Shown here piece by piece: positions 35,695 to 44,816 of a stretch of 64,000 bases of DNA. The DNA comes from Spectribacter hydrogenoxidans (GTDB lineage: Bacteria > Pseudomonadota > Gammaproteobacteria > Nevskiales > Salinisphaeraceae): contig NZ_JAVRIB010000001.1 in assembly GCF_031846275.1 (NCBI RefSeq), positions 62,001 to 126,000 on the forward strand, read 5' to 3'. Numbering within the stretch: position 1 is the first letter of the stretch; every line of letters begins with the position of its first letter. The notes beneath the pieces were generated by a model. The model did no database searches, was not told the DNA's origin, and saw only the letters and a list, made by a program, of their open reading frames with translations. A program made the position numbers and the translations under genes.

Positions 35695-35797
35695 GGGCAA
35701 TGCCTGGTCATGGGCGGGAATTTCGCGATGCATCCTAACCGAGCCGGCCATGCGCATACCGGTTGCCCGCGACATATAGGTATACGAACATACAGTC

Positions 35798-37049
35798 ATG
35801 AAGCTTCTGCAAAAACTCGAAATCCTGGCGGATGCCGCCAAGTACGACGCTTCCTGCGCATCCAGCGGGACCACCACCCGCCACTCCGCCCACGGGCGCG
35901 GCGTGGGATCGTCGGAAGGCTCGGGCATCTGCCACGCCTACGCCCCGGACGGCCGTTGCATCTCGCTGCTGAAAATCTTGCTGACCAACTTCTGCGTCTA
36001 CGAATGCCATTACTGCATCAATCGCAATTCCTCGAACGTGCAGCGCGCGCGTTTCACGGTGGCAGAAGTGGTAGGTCTGACGCTGGACTTCTACAAGCGC
36101 AACTATATCGAGGGGCTGTTCCTGAGCTCCGGGGTGATCCGCACCCCCGACTACACCATGGCGCAGCTGGTCGAGGTGGCCCGCTGCCTGCGCGAGGATC
36201 ATGACTTCCGCGGCTACATCCACCTCAAGACCATTCCCGACGCCGATGGCGACCTGCTGGCCGACGCCGGGCGCTTCGCCGACCGACTGAGCATCAACGT
36301 CGAGTTGCCCACGCAGCAGGCGCTGGCCGATCTGGCGCCGGAAAAGGACCACCGCACCATCAAGCTGTCGATGGCCCGCATTCGCGAGCGGCGCGAGGCC
36401 GACGCCGAGGCCCGGCGCACCGCGGCCCGCGCCAGCAACCGCCCACGCGGGGCCCGCCGGCCAGTCCACCCAGATGATCGTGGGCGCCGACCCCTCCACC
36501 GACGCCGACGTCCTGGCCACCACCGATCAGCTTTACCGCTCCTACCGCCTGAAACGGGTGTATTTCTCGGCCTTCAGTCCGATTCCCGACGCCTCGGCCC
36601 GGCTGCCCGCGCGGCGTACCTCGCTGGTGCGCGAGCACCGCCTGTATCAGTCCGACTGGCTAATCCGCTTCTATGGGTATCGCCACGACGAGATCACCGC
36701 CGGCACCGACGATACCCCCGGCAACGGCATGCTCGACCTGGACATCGACCCCAAGCTGGCCTGGGCGCTGCGCAATCGCGCCGAGTTCCCGGTCAGCCTG
36801 GACCGGGATGATCGCGAGCGACTTCTGCGGGTGCCCGGCCTGGGCGTGCGATCGGTCAACCGGATCCTGCAGCTGCGCCGCTGGCAGCCGGTGCGGCTGG
36901 AGGATCTGGTGGCGATGAAGGCGAATGTGCGCAAGGCTATGCCCTTCATTGTCTGCGCCAACCATCATCCCGGCCTCGGTGACATCACCAGCCGGCAGCT
37001 GCGCGCCCGTTTCGCCCCGCCGGCCGAACAGCTGACCCTGGACGTCTGA
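35798..37049 (+). pseudogene. Radical SAM DNA modification/repair protein, frameshifted
   Basis: The family is the putative DNA modification/repair radical SAM proteins that pair with DUF4130/UdgX genes. The first frame (about 35798-36450) has the iron-sulfur motif CVYECHYC (Cys66, 70, 73) and the start of the SAM barrel. The second frame (about 36454-37049) continues with QSTQMIVGADPSTDADVLAT, LKRVYFSAFSPIPDAS and a C-terminal helix-hairpin-helix (LLRVPGLGVRSVNRILQL). Homologues read ...RPRFAPAGQSTQM; here 2 nt are missing near 36446-36453 (cgcggggccc). It may be a true mutation or a sequencing error in a GC-rich run. Stop is 4 bp before the udgX-like gene. Confidence 0.85.
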
Positions 37050-37053
37050 ACCG

Positions 37054-38517
37054 GTGGACCAGCCGTCGTTGTTCGACCACACGCCGCCGGCCGCGGATCA
37101 GCGGCTGGTGACATTCCATCCCGATCTTGCCGGCTGGCAGGCCGCCGCCCGGCAACAGCTGGCCGCCGGGTGGCCGCCGGAATCGTTGTGGTGGACGCCC
37201 CAGCCGACGGCGCCAGCGTCCGCCGATACGGATCAGACGACACCGGTGCCCCGCCGCTTCATGGAACTGGCCCGCCCGGCCAGCTGCCATCGAGCATCGG
37301 ACCGCTGGGCACTGCTTTACGCCGTGCTGTGGCGCCTCACCCACGGCGAGCGCCATCTGCTGCAGCTGGCCGGCGACCCGCAGACCGCCCGATTGCACAC
37401 CTACGCGAAGGCGGTGCGCCGCGACGTGCACAAGATGAAGGCCTTCGTGCGCTTTCGCGAAGTCGCCGAGCCCGGGCACGACGAACCCCGCTACGTGGCC
37501 TGGTTCGAGCCGGATCACCACATCGTGGCCTACGCCAGCGGCTTCTTCCGCCGCCGGTTCGCCAACATGCGCGGGTCGATCCTGACCCCCGACCGCTGCG
37601 CCCACTGGGACGGCCACGGCGAGGTCTGGTTCACCCCCGGCACCATCCGATCCGCCGCTCCCGACGCGGACGAGATGGAAACCGCCTGGCAGACCTATTA
37701 CCGGCACATCTTCAATCCGGCGCGGGTGAAGCTGGCAGCGATGCGGGCGGAGATGCCGCAGAAATACTGGAAAAACCTGCCCGAGGCCCGGCTGATTCCC
37801 GAACTGGTCCGACAGGCCGATCGCCAGGTGGCGACCATGACCGGTGCGCCCCGCGCCGAGCAGGCGCCGCGCTGCGGACCGCGACCGCCGACACCGGATG
37901 CCGCGCGGCACCGGGCAATCGAGGCCGCCCCGGCCGATTCGCTGGCCCGGCTGTCGCTGCAGGCCGCGGGCTGCCGCGATTGTGCGCTCGCGGGCCCGGC
38001 CACCCGGACCGTGTTCGGTGAAGGCCCGTCCGACGCCCGCCTGATGATCGTGGGGGAACAGCCCGGCGACCGCGAGGACCTCGCCGGCCGTCCGTTCGTC
38101 GGGCCCGCGGGACAACTGCTGGACCGGGTACTGGCCGAGGCCGGCATCGACCGCAGCGGCACGTACGTCACCAACGCGGTCAAACATTTCAAGTATCGCC
38201 CGGTCGGCAAGACCCGTCTGCACGCGCGACCGGACGCCGCCGAAATTCGCGCCTGCTGGCCGTGGCTGGACGCCGAGATCCGGCTGGTCGACCCGGAATT
38301 CATCGTCTGCCTGGGTGCCACCGCTACGGGCGCCCTGCTCGGCGGGAAAGCCGGCGTTCACCAGAACCGCGGGCGGTGGCTTACCCGCGCCGGGCGGCAG
38401 GTGCTGGTCACGGTGCATCCGGCCTGGCTGCTGCGCCTGCCGGACAGCCACGCCGCCAGGGAGCGAGCCGCGTTCGCGGCGGATCTGTCCCGGGTGGCCA
38501 ACGCGCTGGCAGCCTGA
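37054..38517 (+). CDS. DUF4130-UdgX fusion, uracil-DNA binding protein
   Basis: A 487-residue two-domain protein. Residues about 1-250 are DUF4130 (HTYAKAVRRDVHKMKAFVRF, TYYRHIFNPARVKLAAMRAE). Residues about 285-487 are a UdgX-type uracil-DNA glycosylase with iron-sulfur Cys307, 310, 401 and 419, motif A GEQPGDREDLAGRPFVGPAG, and the R-loop KTRLH whose His390 corresponds to the residue that makes a covalent bond to uracil-site DNA in UdgX. The GTG start is 4 bp after the radical SAM gene stop, so translation is coupled. Together they form a known DNA-repair gene pair. Confidence 0.92.
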   Translation: MDQPSLFDHTPPAADQRLVTFHPDLAGWQAAARQQLAAGWPPESLWWTPQPTAPASADTDQTTPVPRRFMELARPASCHRASDRWALLYAVLWRLTHGERHLLQLAGDPQTARLHTYAKAVRRDVHKMKAFVRFREVAEPGHDEPRYVAWFEPDHHIVAYASGFFRRRFANMRGSILTPDRCAHWDGHGEVWFTPGTIRSAAPDADEMETAWQTYYRHIFNPARVKLAAMRAEMPQKYWKNLPEARLIPELVRQADRQVATMTGAPRAEQAPRCGPRPPTPDAARHRAIEAAPADSLARLSLQAAGCRDCALAGPATRTVFGEGPSDARLMIVGEQPGDREDLAGRPFVGPAGQLLDRVLAEAGIDRSGTYVTNAVKHFKYRPVGKTRLHARPDAAEIRACWPWLDAEIRLVDPEFIVCLGATATGALLGGKAGVHQNRGRWLTRAGRQVLVTVHPAWLLRLPDSHAARERAAFAADLSRVANALAA

Positions 38518-38581
38518 CCACCGTGGCCGCATACCCGCCCGGGGATTCAACCCGCGCCGGATTCGCGGTAGATTCACGGGT

Positions 38582-39064
38582 ATGAAACAAGACACCGCCT
38601 CCGATGGCCGGTTTCCCAACCTCGCCATCGACGAACAGCTCTGCTTCGCCCTGTGCCGGGCTGCCCGGGCGATAACCCGGGCGTATGCCCAGCGCCTGGC
38701 ACCGCTCGGCCTGACCTATCCGCAGTATCTGGTGATGCTTGCGCTCTGGGAGGAACAGCCGATGGCCGCGGGCAAGATCGCCGAGCGCATCTGCCTGGAT
38801 CCGTCGAGCCTGACGCCGCTGCTAAAGCGCCTGGAGAGCAATGGTTTGGTCACCCGACACCGCCCGGCCGACAACCAGCGCAAGCTGCTGGTGGGCCTCA
38901 CCCAGGCCGGCCGCGACCTGCAGGCCCGGACCGCCGACGTGCAGCATTCGGTGGCCGCGGTCACCGGCCTCGACGTTGGCGAACTCGCGGCGATGCGCGA
39001 CGACCTGCACGCGCTGGCCGATCAACTGCTCGACGCCGACCGCCAGGATTCGGCCGCCGCCTGA
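38582..39064 (+). CDS. MarR family regulator, OhrR-like
   Basis: A 160-residue winged-helix repressor. The N-terminal stretch IDEQLCFALCRAARAITRAY contains the redox-sensing Cys (Cys21) of OhrR organic-peroxide sensors, and the next part (APLGLTYPQYLVMLALWEEQ) is also OhrR-like. The DNA-binding wing is LTPLLKRLESNGLVTRHRPA. A second Cys at 25 is unusual. No ohr gene is adjacent; the neighbour downstream is dcd. No clear operator was found. Confidence 0.88.
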   Translation: MKQDTASDGRFPNLAIDEQLCFALCRAARAITRAYAQRLAPLGLTYPQYLVMLALWEEQPMAAGKIAERICLDPSSLTPLLKRLESNGLVTRHRPADNQRKLLVGLTQAGRDLQARTADVQHSVAAVTGLDVGELAAMRDDLHALADQLLDADRQDSAAA

Positions 39065-39112
39065 TCGGCGCCGGGCATGCAGTCGGCCCGCGGCGCTGGT
39101 ATAAGACCGCCC

Positions 39113-40225
39113 ATGCAAGAGCCTGCCCGACCCGCCGCCGACACCCTGGACGCCACCACCGGCATCCTGCCGTCCCAGCATCTTGCTCAGTTGCTGGCGC
39201 TGGGCGAAATCCGCACCGGCCAGTCACTCGACGAGGACCAGATACAGCCCGCCAGCCTCGATCTGCGGCTGGGGCCGGTTGCCTATCGGGTGCGCGCCAG
39301 CTTCCTGCCGGGCGCGGATTTCAAAGTGGCCGACAAGCTGGATCACTTCGCCATGCACCGCATGGATATCAGCGCGGGCGCAGTACTGGAGCGGGGCTGC
39401 GTCTATATCGTGCCGCTGCAGGAAGCGCTGGCGCTGGCGCCGGAGCGCAGCGCGATTGGCAACCCCAAGAGCTCCACCGGCCGGCTGGATGTGTTCACCC
39501 GGCTGATCACCGACCACGGCGCCGAATTCGACCGCGTGCGCCCCAGCTATACCGGCCCGCTGTACGCCGAGATCGCGCCGCGTACGTTCAGCGTGCTGGT
39601 ACGGGAAGGCTCACGGCTGTCACAGCTACGCATCCGCCACGGCGGGACCTCCGGCGACGATGGCCAGCTCAGCCGGCTGACCGGCGAGGCCCACCCCGCC
39701 AGCCGCATCCAGCCGGTCAGCGTCGATGTGCGGGGCGAGGAACCCGAGGGCCTGATCGGCTACCGCGCCAAGGCCCACGCTGGGCTGATCGACATCGACC
39801 GGCGCAACCATTACGCCATCCGCGACTTCTGGGAGCCGGTACATGCCCGTCACGACCAGGGGCTGGTGCTTGACCCCGGCGAGTTCTACATCCTGGCCTC
39901 GAAGGAAGCGGTCGACATCCCGCCCGACCAGGCCGCGGAAATGGTGGCCTACGACACCCTCGTCGGCGAATTCCGCGTCCACTACGCCGGCTTCTTCGAC
40001 CCCGGCTTCGGCCACGCCGAGGCCGGCGGCAGCGGCGCGCGGGCGGTGCTGGAGGTGCGCTCCTACGAAGTGCCGTTCGTGCTGGAACACGGCCAGACCG
40101 TGGGCAGGCTGATCTACGAGCCGCTCACCGAACGCCCGGACCAGCTCTACGGCGTCGGCCGGCTGCAGTCCTCCTATCAACGGCAGGGGCTGTCACTGAG
40201 CAAGCACTTTCTCAAGCCGAACTAA
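39113..40225 (+). CDS. dcd: dCTP deaminase, long two-domain form
   Basis: A 370-residue protein, about twice the length of E. coli Dcd. It is related to the long 2'-deoxycytidine 5'-triphosphate deaminases seen in alphaproteobacteria and others. dCTP to dUTP conversion supplies thymidylate. Motifs: DQIQPASLDLRLGPVAYRVR, NPKSSTGRLDVFTRLI (corresponding to the RSS-type catalytic motif) and YTGPLYAEIAP in the first half. A second, degenerate copy (KAHAGLIDIDRRNHYAIRDF, AYDTLVGEFRVHYAGFFDPG) fills the second half. The start at 39113 is chosen over an ATG 12 codons upstream. Confidence 0.85.
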   Translation: MQEPARPAADTLDATTGILPSQHLAQLLALGEIRTGQSLDEDQIQPASLDLRLGPVAYRVRASFLPGADFKVADKLDHFAMHRMDISAGAVLERGCVYIVPLQEALALAPERSAIGNPKSSTGRLDVFTRLITDHGAEFDRVRPSYTGPLYAEIAPRTFSVLVREGSRLSQLRIRHGGTSGDDGQLSRLTGEAHPASRIQPVSVDVRGEEPEGLIGYRAKAHAGLIDIDRRNHYAIRDFWEPVHARHDQGLVLDPGEFYILASKEAVDIPPDQAAEMVAYDTLVGEFRVHYAGFFDPGFGHAEAGGSGARAVLEVRSYEVPFVLEHGQTVGRLIYEPLTERPDQLYGVGRLQSSYQRQGLSLSKHFLKPN

Positions 40226-40317
40226 GCAGGCTAGGATGCCCCCGGGGTCAGCGAATCCTGGGGATGGGAGGACAACAACGAGAGGCGTCGCCACAGACGA
40301 CGGTCAATAACAAAGAT

Positions 40318-40342
40318 AGCGGGCTGCGGCCCGCTTATTTTT
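40318..40342 (+). terminator. Intrinsic terminator after dcd
   Basis: AGCGGGC-TGCG-GCCCGCT followed by TATTTTT: a 7-bp GC-rich stem and U-run, 92 bp downstream of the dcd stop. The remaining roughly 175 bp before the next gene hold only presumed promoter sequence. Confidence 0.85.
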
Positions 40343-40519
40343 GGTTACCGCCCGCCATCGGCTGTCATCAGCCGTCAATCGCGCCCCGCCAGACTCACCC
40401 ACACGATATTTCAAACCGCATCGGCCGTTCTTCGGATGGCGGCCACCGCGGCTCGGGTCGCTTCGGCATACGCCGGTACCGACCGCAACAACCATCCGCT
40501 AACGAGGGAGACAAGCCGA

Positions 40520-42757
40520 ATGCATCATCGAATCCTGCACCGCCTGGCCATCGCGGCCGCGCCGGCCCTGTTCGCCGCCGGCACCGCCATGGCGCAGGGC
40601 GACGACCAGCCGGTCGTGGCCGCCGACATCGAACTGCCACCGGAACTGAACTGGCTCGCCGACCTGATCGAGGTCGCCAATCTGGACGAGGTGATGCCGG
40701 CGCTGCCCACGGATGCCGACTCCATCGAGGACCTGCCGGCGGAAACGCAGGCCGAACTGGATGCGCTGCAACTACGCCTGCAGAGCAACAGCCTCACCAA
40801 TGGCGAGGTCGCCGAGCAGGTCACCGACCTGCTGCAGGCGGTCGACGTCCAGCAGCTTTACGACGAGCTGCCGCTGGATTCGCTGCCGGGCAGCCGCCCC
40901 CTGGTGGAACAGCTCGGCCTTGATGGCCTGATCGCGGACAGCCAGCAGGGCCTGAACACGCTGGGCTTTCTGGTCGACGTCATCACCTTCCGCTTCGAGA
41001 CCGTCAGCGACGGCGTCACCCGTCAGCACTTCGGCCTGCTGAACACACCCATGCGCCTGAACGTCGACCGCAACTTCGGTGCCGACGTGGTCGCCACCTT
41101 CAGCCTGCGCCCGGACGGGGACGGCGGCCTGGGCCTGACGTTCGACGTCAAGCGCACGGAGAACCTGATCCGCGGCCTGTTCGGCGTGGTGCTGGGCAGC
41201 CGGCCGCAACCGCCGCTGCCGCTGGATATCCGTGCCGTGGTCGACATCCCGGTCGACGCGCTGGTCGGCGGCACCGAACCGCCGCTGCGGGTGAGCTTCG
41301 GCTTCGACAGCGACACCGGCATTCCCGAGCGCGCCACTCTCGACGCCGCGGTGCAGAACGCCACCAGCGGCGGCGCGCTCAATGCCCAGGCGAATCTGAC
41401 CACCGACAGCCCCAACGATGATCTCGCCCTGGTGGGCTCGGTCAGCCGCGAGCAGGCGGAAACGCGGGAGTTCGTCGAACTGGTCCGCTTTGGCGTCGAT
41501 CTGTCGCCGGTGCCGGCAAGCTTCGGGCTGGCCGCCGATCTGGCCGACGACCTGAACGTCAGCCTGACGTCGTCGACCCCCACGACCCCGACCGTCACCT
41601 TCGATGCCGCTGATCAGGCCAGCGGTGAAATCGTGGTGGATGCCCTGCCGACTTCGCTGGACCTGTTCCTGGGCGCCGATGACGGCAACCAGGTGGTGCA
41701 GTACAGCGCGGGTGGGCCGATCGGCGCCATTCTCGCCAGTCTGAACCTGGAGGATGGCCTCGACATCACCGCCTCCCTGCAGGACCTGCCCGACGCCGCC
41801 ACCCTCGACTTCGGTGACGGTAGTGCCATCGACATCGACCTCGGCGGCGCCGAGATCGGGGAGATCGCCTTCACGCTGACCGACGGCCCCGAACCGCGCA
41901 ACGTCGCCACCGGCAACAACGGCGCGGTGCTGGACACCACCGAGGGCCAGGTCGCCGGCGCCCGCTTCCAGGGATTCCGCGGCCTGACCTTCGCCACCGA
42001 CCCGGCACTGGGCCTGACCGCCATGATCGACACCCCCACCCCGGTGGTATTCGACGTGGACATGGCCGATGGCGGCTACGCGGATGTCGAATTCAGCAAC
42101 TTCCCGTCCGAGGTGTCGCTGTCGCTGGCCGACGCCGAGCTGCTGGACGTGTCGTATGCCGCCAATGAGCCCGTGGACAACCTCAGCGTGCTGACCAACC
42201 TCGGGCTCGACATGATCACCGCCGAGTTCGAGAACCTGCCGACGCTGCTCGAACTGTGCGTCGCGCAGGGCACCGCAAGCTGCACCGGCGCCACCGGTGG
42301 CAACGTGGTCGACGCCAGCCTCGAGGCCGACGGCGAACTCACCATCCGCGACGCCTTCTTCTGCCTGGCGGGTGACTGCGCCAACCCGAGCGAGTTCGTG
42401 CAGCTGTCGCCCCTGACCTTCACCCGGCTGGCGCTGTCCGGCAACACCGAGGAATCCTGCATCGACGTCATTTTCATTGGCGAGCAGTGCCTGGGCAACG
42501 GCTCGGCCGGCCAGTTCTTCATCGACACCGGCAACGCCCCGGTGACCGGAGACATCGACGCCGATCTCGGCGATACCGAGGTATATATCGATGGGCAGTT
42601 CCGGGCGCAGAACCGGCGACTGGACTACAGCGTGCTCGAGGGCGACTTCGACCGCAGCGGCAGCATGATCTGCAACCCGCTGAATGTCGACGTGATCACC
42701 GGCGGTACCAATATCGGCGACTTCATCGACCCCGCCGATCTGCTCTGCAGCAACTGA
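40520..42757 (+). CDS. Large acidic exported protein, unknown function
   Basis: A 745-residue protein with signal peptide (1-26, cut after GTAMA-QG). The mature protein is strongly acidic. An N-terminal helical part (to about 150) is followed by about 550 residues of beta-type sequence with loosely repeating units such as LPTSLDLFLGADDG, LPDAATLDFGDG and FPSEVSLSLADAEL. Cys residues cluster in the last 150 residues, suggesting disulfides. GAGGGAG lies before the ATG. No family recognised. It may be a surface or periplasmic protein. It stands alone between a terminator and a strong hairpin. Confidence 0.75.
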   Translation: MHHRILHRLAIAAAPALFAAGTAMAQGDDQPVVAADIELPPELNWLADLIEVANLDEVMPALPTDADSIEDLPAETQAELDALQLRLQSNSLTNGEVAEQVTDLLQAVDVQQLYDELPLDSLPGSRPLVEQLGLDGLIADSQQGLNTLGFLVDVITFRFETVSDGVTRQHFGLLNTPMRLNVDRNFGADVVATFSLRPDGDGGLGLTFDVKRTENLIRGLFGVVLGSRPQPPLPLDIRAVVDIPVDALVGGTEPPLRVSFGFDSDTGIPERATLDAAVQNATSGGALNAQANLTTDSPNDDLALVGSVSREQAETREFVELVRFGVDLSPVPASFGLAADLADDLNVSLTSSTPTTPTVTFDAADQASGEIVVDALPTSLDLFLGADDGNQVVQYSAGGPIGAILASLNLEDGLDITASLQDLPDAATLDFGDGSAIDIDLGGAEIGEIAFTLTDGPEPRNVATGNNGAVLDTTEGQVAGARFQGFRGLTFATDPALGLTAMIDTPTPVVFDVDMADGGYADVEFSNFPSEVSLSLADAELLDVSYAANEPVDNLSVLTNLGLDMITAEFENLPTLLELCVAQGTASCTGATGGNVVDASLEADGELTIRDAFFCLAGDCANPSEFVQLSPLTFTRLALSGNTEESCIDVIFIGEQCLGNGSAGQFFIDTGNAPVTGDIDADLGDTEVYIDGQFRAQNRRLDYSVLEGDFDRSGSMICNPLNVDVITGGTNIGDFIDPADLLCSN

Positions 42758-42772
42758 CGTGGTCACCGGCCG

Positions 42773-42804
42773 CACCGGGGGCGGGTAGCCGCCCGTCCCC
42801 GGTG
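42773..42804 (+). terminator. Strong GC hairpin after exported protein gene
   Basis: CACCGGGG-(G)CGGG pairs with CCCG-(T)-CCCCGGTG across a short loop. It lies 16 bp after the stop. There is no U-run, so it may protect the transcript end or act with Rho. Confidence 0.45.
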
Positions 42805-42879
42805 TGTCACCGGGTTTCACCCCGGACCGGTCCGCCGGTTATGCTCGGCGGCATCGCCTGACCTGTCACGGGACTTTCA

Positions 42880-43353
42880 ATGACGCGGATTACCCATGCC
42901 GGCCTTGCAGCGCTGGCACTGATGCTGGCCACCGCCGGCCATGCGCAGACCGAAGCCGGCAAGACCGATAACACCCTCGGCGCCGAAATGCTGGCCGAAT
43001 GCGCCCAGCGCGTGCAGAACCTGCGCGAGGAGTCCGCGCGGCTCAACCGGGCGGCCGACGAGTTCGAGCAACGCCGTCAGGCGCTGGCCGAGCAACATGA
43101 GTCGGTCGACGGCGGCGACGGGGTGGAAGCCTCGGGGCGCCTGCTGGAATACAACAAGCAGGCCGAGGCCTTCAACGACGATATTGCCGATTTCCGCGAC
43201 GAGGTGATTGCGGTCAACGACACCAAGCAGTGGTACCACGATAACTGCGCGAACCGTGCCTACCGGCGCAGCGATCTCGAAGCGCTGCCGGCCGATCAGG
43301 CGGCCGCCATGCGGGCCGGGCTGGCGGACGTGGAAGTGCCCTATATCGAATGA
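42880..43353 (+). CDS. Exported coiled-coil protein, unknown function
   Basis: A 157-residue protein with signal peptide (1-22, cut after GHA-QT). A coiled coil spans about 38-105 (AQRVQNLREESARLNRAADE, FEQRRQALAEQHESV). Two Cys remain (LAECAQ and HDNCANRAYR), possibly forming one disulfide. No family recognised. It is probably periplasmic. Confidence 0.7.
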   Translation: MTRITHAGLAALALMLATAGHAQTEAGKTDNTLGAEMLAECAQRVQNLREESARLNRAADEFEQRRQALAEQHESVDGGDGVEASGRLLEYNKQAEAFNDDIADFRDEVIAVNDTKQWYHDNCANRAYRRSDLEALPADQAAAMRAGLADVEVPYIE

Positions 43354-43433
43354 GCCAGCCGGGGGTAATCTGGCCTTTTACGGTGCCGATCTGCTAGTTT
43401 CACGGTCGATTTTGCCCCGCCACAAGGGAAAAC

Positions 43434-44681
43434 ATGCCCATGCGCTACGCTCTTTTCGATCTGCAACGCGAGTGCCTGAAGCCCGCCACGGCCGTGCTGT
43501 CGATGGCGGAACGCGCCGCCCGCTCGCGGGCCTATCCGCTGGCCCGGACGCCGGTCGGCCGGCTGCAGGCGGCGACGTTCGAGTCGACCCGGCGCCTGTT
43601 GCAGAGCTATCCCAAGCAGCCGTGGGCCTATGACGATGTCGAGGTGGACGGCGAGCGCCACACCGTTCGCGAGACCGTGGTCGCGCGCAAACCCTTCGCC
43701 AATCTGCTGCGCTTCCGGCGCGACGGTCTGCCCGACGATGCGCCCAAGGTGCTGTTCGTGGCGGCGGTCTCCGGCCACCACGCCACGCTGTCGCGGGAAA
43801 CCTACGAAGCCTTCCTGCCGGATCACGACGTCTACGTCACCGACTGGCTGGATGCCAAGCACGTGCCCGCCAGCGAGGGCCGGTTCGGGCTGGAGGAATA
43901 CACCGATTACCTGATCGAGTTTCTCGAGGGCCTGGGCCCCGAGACGCACCTGTTCGCCATCTGCCAGGCCGCGGTGCCGGCGATGGTGGCCACCGCCGCC
44001 ATGTGCCGCGACCGCAATCCCTGCCGGCCGCGCAGCCTGCTGATGATGGCCGGGCCGATCGACATCCGCGTGAATCCCAACGACATGCTCAAGAAGTGCG
44101 AGCAGGTCAACATGCCGCTGCTCAAGGCTTCGCTGATTCACCGCGTGCCGGCGCGCTTTGCCGGCGCCGGCCGGCGGGTGTATCCCGGGGCCCTGCAGCT
44201 AACCGGCTTCATGTCGATGAATCCGAAACTGCATCTGACCAAGCACTGGGAATTCTTCCGCAACTTGGCCTCCGGCAACGAGGCGGCGGCGGCCAAGCAC
44301 CGCGAGTTCTACGACGAGTACTTCTCGCTGCTGGACACCACCGAGGAGTTCTACATCGAAACGCTCGAGCGGGTGTTTATCGATCAGCACCTGCCCAAGG
44401 GCTGCATGCAGTATCGCGGCCGCACGGTCACCGGCGAGTCGATCCGCGACGTGCCGATCATGACCATGGAGGGCGCGCTCGACGACATGGTCGCGATCGG
44501 CCAGTGCAGCGCCGCGCTCGACCTGTGCCCGAATCTGCCGGATGCGGACAAACACGCCTACGTGCAGCAGGGCGTGGGCCACTACGGCATCTTCAAGGGC
44601 CAGCTCTACCGCGAGGAAACGGCGCCCGAGGCCAAGGCCTTCATCGAGCGCCACAAGACGCCGCGCAAGAAAACCAACTGA
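43434..44681 (+). CDS. phaZ: Intracellular polyhydroxyalkanoate (PHB) depolymerase
   Basis: A 415-residue cytosolic enzyme that mobilises stored PHB. The nucleophile is Cys177 in FAICQAAVPAMVA, as in the PhaZ1 family of intracellular depolymerases. Other motifs are FVAAVSGHHATLSRETYEAF, DVYVTDWLDAKHVP, GFMSMNPKLHLTKHWEFF, the Asp in MEGALDDMV, and the catalytic His in GVGHYGIFKG. An AAGGG site precedes the ATG. No PHA synthase is in the window. SDR and MDR dehydrogenases follow. Confidence 0.93.
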   Translation: MPMRYALFDLQRECLKPATAVLSMAERAARSRAYPLARTPVGRLQAATFESTRRLLQSYPKQPWAYDDVEVDGERHTVRETVVARKPFANLLRFRRDGLPDDAPKVLFVAAVSGHHATLSRETYEAFLPDHDVYVTDWLDAKHVPASEGRFGLEEYTDYLIEFLEGLGPETHLFAICQAAVPAMVATAAMCRDRNPCRPRSLLMMAGPIDIRVNPNDMLKKCEQVNMPLLKASLIHRVPARFAGAGRRVYPGALQLTGFMSMNPKLHLTKHWEFFRNLASGNEAAAAKHREFYDEYFSLLDTTEEFYIETLERVFIDQHLPKGCMQYRGRTVTGESIRDVPIMTMEGALDDMVAIGQCSAALDLCPNLPDADKHAYVQQGVGHYGIFKGQLYREETAPEAKAFIERHKTPRKKTN

Positions 44682-44816
44682 CGCCTGAATGCCGGCCGCC
44701 GGCCTACCCGTTCGCAGGGGGCCGGCGGCGGGCAGCAGCGGCTAAGGTCGGGAACGCCCCGCGAGAGGGCGCACGAAGACCATACAGATGACGCGAATCA
44801 TCGGAGGAGAGAACCC

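Noticed and set aside
40772..42820. Open frame of 682 codons on the minus strand opposite the acidic exported protein
   Set aside because: The plus frame has a ribosome site and signal peptide; the minus frame is rich in Val/Gly/His/Gln repeats typical of an antisense shadow.
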